Positions 35,060 through 43,997 of a stretch of DNA of 64,000 nucleotides are shown piece by piece. The stretch is taken from positions 1 through 64,000 of the forward strand of contig PAQV01000007.1 of the NCBI GenBank assembly GCA_002709405.1. Direction: 5' to 3'. Made by a program: the position numbers and the translations under genes. This DNA is from Paracoccaceae bacterium. Its GTDB lineage: Bacteria > Pseudomonadota > Alphaproteobacteria > Rhodobacterales > Rhodobacteraceae. Position 1 is the stretch's first letter; each line of letters starts with the position of its first letter. A model generated the notes under the pieces. It did no database searches and was not told where the DNA came from. It saw only the letters and a program-made list of their open reading frames with translations.

Positions 35060-35079
35060 CCCTATCCGAAAGGATAGGG
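35060..35079. promoter_or_regulatory. Perfect CCCTATCC-GAAA-GGATAGGG palindrome
   Basis: An 8-bp perfect stem with a GAAA tetraloop, 34 bp after the glycosyltransferase fusion gene and 78 bp before the next start codon. With no T-tract it could be a weak terminator. The same half-site recurs in other gaps of the cluster, so an operator is equally likely. Confidence 0.5.
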
Positions 35080-35156
35080 GGCTGTCCGCGCGCCCCACTG
35101 ACCCGAACAGCCCGTTTGTGTCATTTTGAACAGGTGTGACAACAGGAACCCAAGCG

Positions 35157-35669
35157 ATGACCTTTGCTTTCAGATTAGCAGGCGCGGCTCTCGGCGCTTG
35201 TCTGGCCGCATGTCCAGCCCTGGCCATGGACCTTGCCGCACCCGAGGGCAGGGTGCTGCTGACGGTGTCGGGCGAGATCTCGAACACCAATGCCGAGGGC
35301 GCGGCCGCCTTCGACATGGACATGCTGCAGGACCTGCCGGCGGAAACCGTGCAGACGACGACGATCTGGACCGAAGGTGAACAGACATTCGTCGGCGTGC
35401 ACCTGTCGGCCCTGCTGGATCATGTCGGCGCGGCCCAAGTCACCATCCATGCCACCGCGATCAACGATTACGCCGTGGACATCCCGCATGACGACTGGTC
35501 GGACGAGGGCCCTGTGCTGGCGTATCTGCGCAACGGGGAGCCCATGTCATTGCGCGACAAGGGGCCTTTGTGGATCATCTATCCGTTTGATTCTGATGCC
35601 AGCTTTCGGACCGAGGTAATTTACTCAAGGTCAATCTGGCAACTCGACCGGATCATCGTCGGAGACTAG
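35157..35669 (+). CDS. Exported molybdopterin-oxidoreductase-fold protein, probable sensor partner
   Basis: 170 residues with a signal peptide (FAFRLAGAALGACLAACPALA). The mature part resembles the molybdopterin-binding domain of sulfite-oxidase-like proteins: LTVSGEISNT, HLSALLDHVGA, INDYAVDIPHDDW, and GPLWIIYPFDSD. The cysteine that ligates molybdenum in active members is not present; the region reads VQTTTIW. The domain is also small. It lies 7 bp before a hybrid histidine kinase gene with a periplasmic loop, so it may feed that kinase with a ligand signal (inference). ATG 35157 follows AGGAA. Confidence 0.7.
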   Translation: MTFAFRLAGAALGACLAACPALAMDLAAPEGRVLLTVSGEISNTNAEGAAAFDMDMLQDLPAETVQTTTIWTEGEQTFVGVHLSALLDHVGAAQVTIHATAINDYAVDIPHDDWSDEGPVLAYLRNGEPMSLRDKGPLWIIYPFDSDASFRTEVIYSRSIWQLDRIIVGD

Positions 35670-35676
35670 ACTGGTG

Positions 35677-38292
35677 ATGCGGCGGACAGAACCCGTCGAC
35701 ATGCTGGATCCGCAGATGCACGACGAGACGCCGTCAGGCCCCGGCCTGCGCCGCCCTGCGTTACGGGGTACAACGGGCGCGGCCGCGGCTGCGCTCGTGA
35801 TTTGTGTGGCCCTTGTGGCCTGGATGGCGCTGGCCGTGTTGCGCCAGCTTGACGGGCTGTCCTCGGCCAATTCCGACAACCTGCAATGGAGCCTGTCCCA
35901 GGCCCAGGTCGAATTCCTGGTCTTCCAGCTGGCCCTGGAAGAGGCCAACGAAGACCCGCAAAGCCTGGCCGACGTGCGGCGCAGCTTCGATATCTTCTAC
36001 AGCCGCATGTCCACCATCGAAAACGGGGCGGTCTTCCGGGCCATGCGGGACGATCCGGCCTTTGTCGCGCCCCGGGCGCGGGTGCGAGCGTTCCTGCAGG
36101 ATACGGTGCCCCTGATCGACAGTTCCGACCCCGAACTGCGCGCGGCCCTGCCCGGGCTGGTCACCCGCGCCGATGACGTGGTGACGGATGTGCGGGCGTT
36201 CTCGCTGTCAGCCCTGGCGGCCTTTGCCGAATTGTCCGACGACCGGCGGGGCGCGATCCTGCGCCTGCTGGGCTGGCTGGCGGCGCTGCTGATCGCGGTC
36301 TTTGCCGCGCTCAGCCTGCTGGCGGTGTCGCATTTCCGCCTGTTCCGGCTGGCCGAGCGGCGGGCCCACCAGGTCGAAACCGCCGCCACCCGGATGCGCA
36401 CCATCGTCGAAACCTCGCCCCATGCGATCGTGGTGACGGACGAGGTCGGCACGATCCGCGAATTCAACCCGGCCGCCCAGCGGATCTTTGGCCATACCCG
36501 GGCCGAGGCGCGCGGCCACAACCTGATCGAACTGCTGGTCCCGGCCTCTGACCAGGCCCGCGTCAGGCAGGCCGAGTTCGCCTTTGCCGAGCAAAGCCGG
36601 CGCCCCGAGCGCGACGAACGCCATTTCGAGATCACCCTGCACGGGCGCGACGGCCGCCTGTTCCCGGCGGAATTCGCCATCGACCGGGCCGAGGCTGACC
36701 GGCCGATCTACGTGGCCCATATCCGCGACATCTCGCGCCGGCGCAGTGCCGAAACAGAGCTGCTGTCGGCCCGCGACCAGGCGCTTGCGGGCGAGCGGGC
36801 GAAGTCGGAATTCCTGGCGGTGATGAGCCACGAGATGCGCACGCCGCTGAACGGGCTTCTGGGTGCGATCCAGCTGATGGACGACCACGACCTGAACGAA
36901 CGCCAGGCCGGGCTGATGACGCGGATGCGGAATTCCGGGCAATTGCTGCTGGGCCTGGTCAACGACGTGCTGGACCTGGCCAAGTTCGAAAGCGGCAAGA
37001 TGAAGGCCGAGAAGGCGCCCTTCCCGGTGGACAAGCTGCTGTCCGGCGTGGTCGAAACCGCGGCGCCGCTGGCGCAAAGCTATGGCAACAGTCTCGACTG
37101 GCAATGGATCGGCCCGCCGCCCGGCCACGCGCTGGGGGATGCCCGGCGGCTGCGCCAGGTTCTGCTGAACCTTGTCAGCAACGCGGTGAAATTCACCCGC
37201 AACGGCATCGTCGAGATCGAGGGCGAGTACATCAACGCCGCCGAGGTCGAGTTCCGCGTCATCGACAATGGCTTGGGCATTGCCGACGAGGACCTGGAGC
37301 GCATCTTCCAGGATTTCGAAACGCTCGACAGCTCGTATGCGCGGGAAGCGGGGGGCACGGGGCTGGGCCTTGGCATCTCGCGCCGGCTGGCCCGGCTGAT
37401 GGGGGGCGAGATCGGGGCCGAAAGCGAACCGGGCGAGGGCAGCCTGTTCTGGGTCCGCGTGCCGCTGGATCCGGTCGCGGCCCCCAGCCGGTCGTCGCCT
37501 GCGGGCAAGGGTACGGGCAGGCGTTCGGCCGGCCAGGCCCTGGACGTGCTGCTGGTCGAGGACAACGAGGTGAACCGGTTCATCGTGCGCGAAATGCTGG
37601 AGGCGGACGGCCACCGCGTGACCGAGGCCACCAACGGGCAGGACGGGGTGGATTGCGCCGCCCTGCGCCGCTTCGACGCGATCCTGATGGACGTCTCGAT
37701 GCCGGTGATGGACGGGACCGAGGCCACCCAACGCATCCGCGCGGGGGGCCAGGCCTCGGCCCGGGTGCCGATCATCGCGCTGACCGCCCATGCGCTGCCC
37801 GAGGAACGCGCGCGTTTCCGCACCATCGGCATGTCGGCCTGCCTGGCCAAGCCGGTCGACCGCGCCCTGCTGATGGACACCCTGGTCGAGCTGACCGAGG
37901 GCGGTCAGGTCCTGGACGGGCCGGCCGATCCTGCGCCGGCCGAACGGCTGCTGGACGACGGGCTGTTGTCGATCCTGCTGTCGCGGGTGCCCCCGGCCGA
38001 GCTGGACAGCCTGGTCTCGCGCTTCCTGGATGAAACGGAAAACGACATCCTGACCCTGTCCGAAGCCGACCCCGCCGATCCCGACCTGAAGACCATTGCC
38101 CACAAATGCGCCGGGTCCTGCGGCAGCTACGGGGCGCAGGCCATGCACGCGGCGCTGACCCGCATCCAGACGGCGGTCAAGCTGGGCGAGGCGGTCGACC
38201 CGGAGGCCCTGCGCGCATTGGCCCCCCTGTGGGCCCGCAGCCGGGCGGCCATCGAAGAGCGGATGAAACAGACGGCTACGGAAGTGTGCTGA
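35677..38292 (+). CDS. Hybrid sensor histidine kinase (TM-PAS-HisKA-HATPase-REC-HPt)
   Basis: About 871 residues. Two membrane helices (about 28-52 and 188-212) enclose a helical periplasmic domain. A PAS domain (TIVETSPHAIVVTDEVGTIREFN) follows, then HisKA with the phosphorylated His in MSHEMRTPLNGLLGA, an HATPase with DNGLGI and GTGLGLGIS, a receiver with DAILMDVSMPVMDG, and an HPt domain with His in IAHKCAGSCGSYG. It is a full internal phosphorelay that could pass phosphate to the LuxR-type regulator at 32700, which lacks its own kinase nearby. It is translated right after the molybdopterin-fold protein and overlaps the convergent wza-like gene by 17 bp at the 3' ends. ATG 35677 or GTG 35674 may be used. 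Confidence 0.92.
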   Translation: MRRTEPVDMLDPQMHDETPSGPGLRRPALRGTTGAAAAALVICVALVAWMALAVLRQLDGLSSANSDNLQWSLSQAQVEFLVFQLALEEANEDPQSLADVRRSFDIFYSRMSTIENGAVFRAMRDDPAFVAPRARVRAFLQDTVPLIDSSDPELRAALPGLVTRADDVVTDVRAFSLSALAAFAELSDDRRGAILRLLGWLAALLIAVFAALSLLAVSHFRLFRLAERRAHQVETAATRMRTIVETSPHAIVVTDEVGTIREFNPAAQRIFGHTRAEARGHNLIELLVPASDQARVRQAEFAFAEQSRRPERDERHFEITLHGRDGRLFPAEFAIDRAEADRPIYVAHIRDISRRRSAETELLSARDQALAGERAKSEFLAVMSHEMRTPLNGLLGAIQLMDDHDLNERQAGLMTRMRNSGQLLLGLVNDVLDLAKFESGKMKAEKAPFPVDKLLSGVVETAAPLAQSYGNSLDWQWIGPPPGHALGDARRLRQVLLNLVSNAVKFTRNGIVEIEGEYINAAEVEFRVIDNGLGIADEDLERIFQDFETLDSSYAREAGGTGLGLGISRRLARLMGGEIGAESEPGEGSLFWVRVPLDPVAAPSRSSPAGKGTGRRSAGQALDVLLVEDNEVNRFIVREMLEADGHRVTEATNGQDGVDCAALRRFDAILMDVSMPVMDGTEATQRIRAGGQASARVPIIALTAHALPEERARFRTIGMSACLAKPVDRALLMDTLVELTEGGQVLDGPADPAPAERLLDDGLLSILLSRVPPAELDSLVSRFLDETENDILTLSEADPADPDLKTIAHKCAGSCGSYGAQAMHAALTRIQTAVKLGEAVDPEALRALAPLWARSRAAIEERMKQTATEVC

Positions 38293-39538
38293 TCGCCACG
38301 GCCGCGCCGAACAGGCCGACCACCCGGGCCACTTCGGAAATGTTGGTCACCGCGCTGTCATAGCAGGCGATGGCGTCTCCGGGCAGCAGGTAGGGGTCGT
38401 AATCGTCCCGGTCGGCGCGCGCGCGCATGACCTCGACCGAGCGTTCCATGACCACCGACACATCGGTCATCGGGTTGCGTGAAAACAGGGCGGCGGACCG
38501 GCTGGCACTGGTGGCCCGCGCCCCGCCCACGCAGTTGCTGTCCACCACGGCCTGCATGTAGCGCGTGCCATAGGGCACCTCGCGCACGGTCTGGCCGATG
38601 GCTGACTGGGCGTTGGCCGTGGCGGGCTGGGTCAGGTTCGACAGGTACAGCGACACGCCCGGCGGGCTGATCTGGCTGGGCACCATCAGGTCGTCCTGGA
38701 AGCACTGGCGCGAGGGGACGTAGATCTCGTCCCCGGTGATCAGCATCACGTCAAGCGCGTCGTGCCCGGTGATCATGCCCCGCAGGTCCAGCGTGTACTG
38801 GGTGCCGTCGCGGGTGATGCGCACGGCGGACAGGTCGGCATCGGGACGGATCCCGCCCACGCCGCGCAAGGCGACGGACAGGTTGCGCCCCTCGGTCGAG
38901 GCGCCCAGTGCCGACTGGCGCAGGGTGTCCACCTGGTCGCCCGGCACGCCGCCGATATCCAGCCCCTGCGGGTCGAAGACCGCGCCCGACACGGCCACCC
39001 GGGCGGCGGCATAATCCATCACCAGCACCGACAGGTCGGGGGCGTCCAGGTAATAGTCTCCGGCCACCAGGGCCTGGCGCAGGTCGGCGGCCACGGCCGC
39101 GGTCGACCGGCCCTGGGCCGGGATCGGGGCCAGGTAGGGCAGTTTCAGGGTGCCGTCGCGCGAAATCACGTAATCGCCGCTGAACTCGGTGTCCTCGATC
39201 AGGCGGACGCGCACCAGGTCGCCCCGGCTCAGCACGTCTCCGGCCAGCGCCGCCGGAGGCCGCCCGCTGCCCTTGCCCGTGGACCCGTCACCCCCGGCCG
39301 AGGCCCGGCAGCGCTCCATGTTCATGGTCTTGGCGCGCAGGTAGACCTGGTCGCCCGGCGTGTCGAAGTCACGATATTGCGCCTGGTAACCATTTCCGGT
39401 CGCAACGGGCTCCAGGTTGGCGGCATCGCGCGGGGCCGTGCAGCCGGCAAGGGCCGTCAGCGCCAGGGCAGAGGCCAGGCGGGGGGCCAGGCAGGGGCCC
39501 AGACGGGAGCCCAGACGGGGGCGTCGTGTCGGCGTCAT
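38276..39538 (-). CDS. Polysaccharide export lipoprotein (Wza-like, OPX family)
   Basis: 420 residues beginning with a lipoprotein signal, MTPTRRPRLG...LALTALAGC, whose Cys follows LAG. The poly_export domain is seen in LSRGDLVRVRLIED, GDYVISRDGTLKLPYL and QALVAGDYYLDAPDLSVLV, followed by SLBB-like segments (AVSGAVFDPQGLDIGG, LITGDEIYVPS). It would form the outer-membrane and periplasmic conduit for the Wzx/Wzy polymer. ATG 39538 is chosen because it gives the lipobox and has GGAGACC upstream; longer readings have no signal. It is divergent from wzx over a 211-bp gap carrying a shared element. Confidence 0.88.
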   Translation of the reverse strand: MTPTRRPRLGSRLGPCLAPRLASALALTALAGCTAPRDAANLEPVATGNGYQAQYRDFDTPGDQVYLRAKTMNMERCRASAGGDGSTGKGSGRPPAALAGDVLSRGDLVRVRLIEDTEFSGDYVISRDGTLKLPYLAPIPAQGRSTAAVAADLRQALVAGDYYLDAPDLSVLVMDYAAARVAVSGAVFDPQGLDIGGVPGDQVDTLRQSALGASTEGRNLSVALRGVGGIRPDADLSAVRITRDGTQYTLDLRGMITGHDALDVMLITGDEIYVPSRQCFQDDLMVPSQISPPGVSLYLSNLTQPATANAQSAIGQTVREVPYGTRYMQAVVDSNCVGGARATSASRSAALFSRNPMTDVSVVMERSVEVMRARADRDDYDPYLLPGDAIACYDSAVTNISEVARVVGLFGAAVAISTLP

Positions 39539-39631
39539 CGCGAGGTCTCCGGCTGGGTGTCGGACGGTCTGTCTCCCCTGTCTATAACTATCCGCCCCGC
39601 CAATCAAAACCGCAGATGCAGGGCCCCGGTG

Positions 39632-39655
39632 ATACCCCTTCGGGATAGGGGGTCG
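39632..39655. promoter_or_regulatory. GATACCCCTTCGGGATAGGGGG element between wza-like and wzx genes
   Basis: An imperfect inverted repeat, TACCCC-TTC-GGGATA, extended by GGGG, in the divergent promoter region of the export and flippase genes. Its right half, GGATAGGGG, is identical to that of the palindrome at 35060-35080. Confidence 0.45.
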
Positions 39656-39749
39656 GCCAGTCGGGCCGCCGCGATCTCCGGGCGGAGAAGGGACGGCGCG
39701 GTTGCCCATGGCTAACACGGGTTCATCAACGTTAACCGGAGCCCCGTCC

Positions 39750-40970
39750 ATGCCGCCCTTCACCCGCCACCTGATGGCCTATTGCCTGTCCGAGGCCGCC
39801 GCAAAGGCCTCGCGCCTGCTGGTGGTCGTGGCCGTGGCGCGCTGCATGGATGCGCAGGCCATCGGCCTGGCCGCCGCCGCGATCGCTGCCGGGGACATCG
39901 TCAAGGCGCTGACGGAAAACGGTGTCGGCCAGCGGATCATCTCGGCCCCCGACGACATGCTGGACGCCACCTGCCGCACCGCCAGGCGCCTTTTTACCGC
40001 CTGGTGCCTGGGGCTTTTTGCCCTGCAGGTCGGGGCCGGGGCGCTCATCTGGGCGGTGACCGGCAATCCCGCGCTGTTCGGGCTGATCTTGGTGCTGGCC
40101 GGCGAATACCTGTTCATGCCGGCAGGTCTGGTCCAGGCGGCCCTTGCCATGCGGGCCGGCAAGCTGCGCGAGACCGCGGCCATCGCCGGGGGGCAGGTCG
40201 TCGCCGCCAACCTGATGTCGGCCGCCCTGGCCTTTGCCTTTCCCAACCCGCTGGCCCTGGTCCTGCCGCGCCTGGCCACCGCGCCGATCTGGCTGCTGGC
40301 CATGCGCCGCCTGCATCCCTGGACGCCCCGGCAAGACGTCGCCCCGGCTCCGATCCGGCCCTTCCTGCGCTACGGCGCGGCCGTTCTGGGCGTCGAGATC
40401 GTGCGCGCCCTGCGGCTGCAGGCCGACAAGCTGGTTATCGGCGCGCTGCTGGGGGCCGAGGCGCTGGGGCTCTATTTCATGGCCTTCAACGCGGGCCTGG
40501 GCCTGGCTACCTCGTTCTCGCAGGCCGTGTCGGTCGCCCTGTTCCCGCACCTGTGCGCCGCGCCCGACCGCGCAAGCGCCCTGCGCCATGCCCTGAAACT
40601 GAGCGTCGGGGTGATTGCTCCGCTGGTCGCGCTGCAAGCCGCTCTGGCGCCCCTCTACGTGCCGATCCTCTTCGGCGCGGGGTGGCAGGATATCTCGGGC
40701 GTGGTGTCGCTGCTGTGCCTGGCGGCCATCCCCGGGGTCATCTGGTCGAACGCAGCGCAATGGCTGCGCGCCCATGACCAGCCGCACGTGGAATTCGCCG
40801 TCTCGCTGGCCCTGACCCTGGCCCTGGTCGCCAACACCGCCATCGCCGCCCGTCACGGGCTGGAGACCATCGCGCTGGGATACCTCGTCCTGGCCACCCT
40901 GATCCAGGTCGGAGCCGCGCTGCCCGCGCTTGCCCCGGCCTTTCGTTCCCCCCTTGCAAAGGTTGCCTGA
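39750..40970 (+). CDS. Polysaccharide flippase (Wzx-like, MOP superfamily)
   Basis: 406 residues, with about twelve predicted membrane helices in the pattern of polysaccharide transporters. AVARCMDAQAIGLAAAAIAAGDIVKALTENGVGQRII (in segments) and the later LQADKLVIGALLGAEALGLYFMAFNAGLG match oligosaccharide flippases of the Wzx/RfbX group. It would turn lipid-linked repeat units across the inner membrane for the Wzy-like polymerase. I chose ATG 39750, which follows CGGAG at a suitable distance. An in-frame ATG at 39708 is possible. It starts a four-gene rightward run with three glycosyltransferase genes. Confidence 0.87.
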   Translation: MPPFTRHLMAYCLSEAAAKASRLLVVVAVARCMDAQAIGLAAAAIAAGDIVKALTENGVGQRIISAPDDMLDATCRTARRLFTAWCLGLFALQVGAGALIWAVTGNPALFGLILVLAGEYLFMPAGLVQAALAMRAGKLRETAAIAGGQVVAANLMSAALAFAFPNPLALVLPRLATAPIWLLAMRRLHPWTPRQDVAPAPIRPFLRYGAAVLGVEIVRALRLQADKLVIGALLGAEALGLYFMAFNAGLGLATSFSQAVSVALFPHLCAAPDRASALRHALKLSVGVIAPLVALQAALAPLYVPILFGAGWQDISGVVSLLCLAAIPGVIWSNAAQWLRAHDQPHVEFAVSLALTLALVANTAIAARHGLETIALGYLVLATLIQVGAALPALAPAFRSPLAKVA

Positions 40971-40973
40971 TCC

Positions 40974-41888
40974 ATGCCGCGCTTCTCGATCATCCTGCCC
41001 TGCCATAACGCCGCCCGCACCCTGGGCGATACGCTTCACAGCCTGCGCGCCCAGACCTGCGGCGACTGGGAAGCGCTGGTCATCGACGATGGCTCGACCG
41101 ACGGCACCTTCCAGCTGATCACCCGGGCCGCCCGCGACGATGCCCGCATCCGCCCGATGACCCACCTGGGCAAGGGCCCCAGCGCCGCCCGCAATGCGGC
41201 GGCCCTGGCCGCGCGGGGCGACATCCTGGCCTTTTGCGATGCCGACGACCTGTGGCGGCGCGAGAAACTGACCTGCCTGACGCGCGTCTTCGACGATGCC
41301 GAGGTCGACGCCAGCTATGCCCGCATCGCCTTTTTCGACGGTGTGCGCACGCGGTCCCTCTCGGGCCCGGTGGATGGCGACCTGACCCTGCCCATGCTGA
41401 TGGGCGAGAACCCGGTCTGCACCCTGTCGAACCTGGCCGTCCGGCGCGAGGTCTTCGCGGCCACCGGGGGCTTTGATGACACGCTGGTGCAGAACGAGGA
41501 TCTCGACTGGCTGATCCGCGCCGTCGGCGAGGGTCACCGGATCGCCGGGGTCAACCGCGTGCTGGTCGACTACCGGACCTCGGTCTCGGGTCTGTCCTCC
41601 GACCTCGACGCCCTGCGCGAAGGCCGCCGGGCCGCCCTGCGCAGCGCCGCGCGCTACGGCTTCGATCCGCGCCCGGCCGAAGAGGCGATCTACCTGCGCT
41701 ACCTGGCCCGCCGCGCGCTGCGCATCGGCGCCCCCCCGGCCGAGGCGTTGCGACTGGCCCTGTCGGGCTGTGCCCAAAGCCCCCGCGGCTGGTTTTCCGA
41801 TGTCCGCCGGGGCGCCATGACCCTGGCCGGCGCCCTGGCCGCCCCCGTCCTGCCGCGCCGCCTGCGCCAGTCCCTCTTCGCCTGCTGA
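40974..41888 (+). CDS. Family 2 glycosyltransferase
   Basis: A 304-residue cytoplasmic GT-A enzyme. FSIILPCHNAARTLGDTLHSL and LVIDDGSTDGT form the nucleotide-binding start, and FCDADDLW carries the DxD metal site. It would add a sugar to the lipid-linked repeat unit. Donor and linkage cannot be told. The neighbouring gene encodes a clear paralogue with the same layout, suggesting tandem duplication. 3 bp after the flippase gene. Confidence 0.92.
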   Translation: MPRFSIILPCHNAARTLGDTLHSLRAQTCGDWEALVIDDGSTDGTFQLITRAARDDARIRPMTHLGKGPSAARNAAALAARGDILAFCDADDLWRREKLTCLTRVFDDAEVDASYARIAFFDGVRTRSLSGPVDGDLTLPMLMGENPVCTLSNLAVRREVFAATGGFDDTLVQNEDLDWLIRAVGEGHRIAGVNRVLVDYRTSVSGLSSDLDALREGRRAALRSAARYGFDPRPAEEAIYLRYLARRALRIGAPPAEALRLALSGCAQSPRGWFSDVRRGAMTLAGALAAPVLPRRLRQSLFAC

Positions 41889-41911
41889 TCCCTTCGACGG
41901 AGCCCTGTCCC

Positions 41912-42904
41912 ATGCCCTATGCCTCGATCATCGTGCCCGCCTACAATGTCGCCGCCACCTTGCGGGACACGCTGGACAGCCTGTGTGCCCAGACGTTTAC
42001 CGACCTTGAGGTCATCGTCGTCGATGACGGCTCGTTCGACGACACCGCCGCCCTGGCCTCTGGCTATCCCGACACACGGGTCCGCGTCGTCCGCCAGGCC
42101 AACCGTGGCCTTGCCGGCGCGCGCAACACCGGCATTGCCGCCGCCCGGGGCGAGGTGATCGGGTTCTGCGATGCCGACGACCTGTGGCGGCCGGCGAAAC
42201 TGGCCGCCCATGTCCGCCACCTGGCCGAGCGTCCTTGCGTCGGCATCAGCTTTTCGGGGTCCGAGCTGATCTCGGCTGATGGCACCCCCTTGGGCCTGGC
42301 CCAGTCGCCCCGCCTGACGGGCATCACCGCCGCCCATATCTTCCGGCGCAACCCGATCGGCAACGGCTCGTCCCCGGTGATCCGCCGCGCCGCGCTGGAC
42401 AGCATCGCCTGGCAGCCCAACGGGCCCGGCACGCGGTCCTGGTGGTTCGACGAAACCTTCCGCCAGTCCGAGGACATCGAGTGCTGGCTGCGCTTTGCCC
42501 TCACCACCGACTGGGAGATCGAGGGCGTGCCCGGCGCGCTGACCCGCTACCGCATCGTCGGCGGCGGCCTCTCGGCGGCGACCTACAAGCAACTGGCCGC
42601 GTGGGAGCGCATGGTCGACAAGCTGACCCCCCTGGTGCCCGGGTTCTTCGCCCGCCACGCCGGCGGCGCGCGGGCCTACCAGTACCGGTACCTGGCGCGC
42701 CGGGCGGTCAGCTCGGGCGACGGGGCGCTGGCCATACGCCACCTGCGCGCGGGCTTTGCCGCCTCGGCCCGCCCGGCCTGGGAGGAACCGGTCAAGACCG
42801 CAACCACCTGTGCCGGTGCAGCCCTTCTGGCGCTGGCCGGGCCCGACATCCTGCGCCGGATCATGGAGTTGCGATCCGGCCGAAACACGGCGCGCAGCGC
42901 CTGA
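41912..42904 (+). CDS. Family 2 glycosyltransferase (paralogue of the preceding gene product)
   Basis: 330 residues. ASIIVPAYNVAATLRDTLDSL, IVVDDGSFDDTA, and FCDADDLWRPAKL (DxD) parallel the preceding protein closely in the first 100 residues. The C-terminal halves differ, which fits a change of acceptor or donor after duplication. It lies in the flippase-glycosyltransferase operon, 23 bp after its paralogue. Confidence 0.92.
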   Translation: MPYASIIVPAYNVAATLRDTLDSLCAQTFTDLEVIVVDDGSFDDTAALASGYPDTRVRVVRQANRGLAGARNTGIAAARGEVIGFCDADDLWRPAKLAAHVRHLAERPCVGISFSGSELISADGTPLGLAQSPRLTGITAAHIFRRNPIGNGSSPVIRRAALDSIAWQPNGPGTRSWWFDETFRQSEDIECWLRFALTTDWEIEGVPGALTRYRIVGGGLSAATYKQLAAWERMVDKLTPLVPGFFARHAGGARAYQYRYLARRAVSSGDGALAIRHLRAGFAASARPAWEEPVKTATTCAGAALLALAGPDILRRIMELRSGRNTARSA

Positions 42905-42932
42905 CCTCTCTGTTTTCCAAAGGGTTCCTTCG

Positions 42933-43913
42933 ATGCAAGAGCTGTTGAAAATCGTTCACCTGATCGACGACCAAAGCCCCGGCGGGGTCACTCGCTACCT
43001 GGAGTTCATCGCCCGCCATCCGGGCATGGCCGCCATGGCCCGCCACGAGATCCTGCCCGTCGGCCGCACCCGTGCCGCCCGGGCGGGGATCGACGCGGAT
43101 GTCATCGTGTCCCACCTGACGCTCAGCTGGCGGGGGATCCCGGGGCTGATGGGTCTGCGCGCGCTTTATGCGGGCACGCCGCTGATCCATGTCGAACACA
43201 GCTATTGCGAGCGTTTCGCTGCCGCCCGGGTCACCCGCCGCCGCCGGTTTCATGCCCTGCTGCGCTGCGGCTACGCGCTGTTCGACCGGGTGGTGGCGGT
43301 CAGCGCGCAGCAGGGGGCCTGGCTGGCCCGGACCGGCTGCGTGCCCGAGGGCCGGCTGTCGGTCATTCCGCCCTGCGTGGCGCTGGATCCGATGGCCAGC
43401 CTGCCCGCGCCGGACAGCGCCATTCGCCGGATCGGGGCGATCGGCCGGCTGGATGCGCAGAAGGGGTTCGACCTGCTGATCCCGGCCTTCCGCGCCCTGC
43501 CGTTCCCCGATGTCCGGCTGGAGATCTTCGGCAACGGTCCCCAGCGCGCCGCGCTGGAGGCGCTCGCGGGCACCGACCAAAGGATCACCTTCCACGGCCA
43601 TGTCGCGCCCGAAACGGCCCTGGCGCGGTGTGATGCGGTGGTCATGCCCTCGCGCTGGGAACCTTTCGGCCTGGTCGCGACCGAGGCCCTGGCCGGCGGG
43701 CGTCCGCTGCTGGTCTCGGGCGCGGACGGGCTGGCCGGTCATGCGGCGGACGGGGCTCTGCAGGTGCCCGAATTCACCGAGCCGCGCTGGACTCGGGCCC
43801 TCAATGACCTTGTCACCCGGCCCGTGCGCATTCGCCGACTGGCCCGCGAAACGGCCGAGGCCCGCACGCTGACGGGATGGATGGACCTGCTGGAGGGGCT
43901 TCGGGCCACCTGA
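42933..43913 (+). CDS. Family 4 glycosyltransferase
   Basis: A 326-residue GT-B enzyme. The N-terminal domain starts LLKIVHLIDDQSPGGVTRYLEF. The C-terminal domain has IGAIGRLDAQKGFDLLIPAF, and the donor-binding ExxxE region in MPSRWEPFGLVATEALAGGRPLL. It would complete the repeat-unit assembly together with the two GT2 enzymes. ATG 42933 is preceded by AAAGGG. No membrane segments were seen. Confidence 0.91.
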   Translation: MQELLKIVHLIDDQSPGGVTRYLEFIARHPGMAAMARHEILPVGRTRAARAGIDADVIVSHLTLSWRGIPGLMGLRALYAGTPLIHVEHSYCERFAAARVTRRRRFHALLRCGYALFDRVVAVSAQQGAWLARTGCVPEGRLSVIPPCVALDPMASLPAPDSAIRRIGAIGRLDAQKGFDLLIPAFRALPFPDVRLEIFGNGPQRAALEALAGTDQRITFHGHVAPETALARCDAVVMPSRWEPFGLVATEALAGGRPLLVSGADGLAGHAADGALQVPEFTEPRWTRALNDLVTRPVRIRRLARETAEARTLTGWMDLLEGLRAT

Positions 43914-43997
43914 TCGGCGGGCCATCGCCCGATGGGCATCCCCGCCGCCCCGTGCTAGGCCGGGGCAGACCCGCCGCGGTCATGTCACGAGGCCCCG

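Noticed and set aside
35060-35079. Considered as a simple transcription terminator
   Set aside because: The stem is perfect but no T-run follows, and the same half-site recurs in other promoter gaps, so a regulatory site is at least as likely.
33461-35323. Antisense open frame opposite the glycosyltransferase fusion
   Set aside because: His/Arg/Gly-rich translation typical of antisense reading, whereas the plus strand matches two enzyme families.
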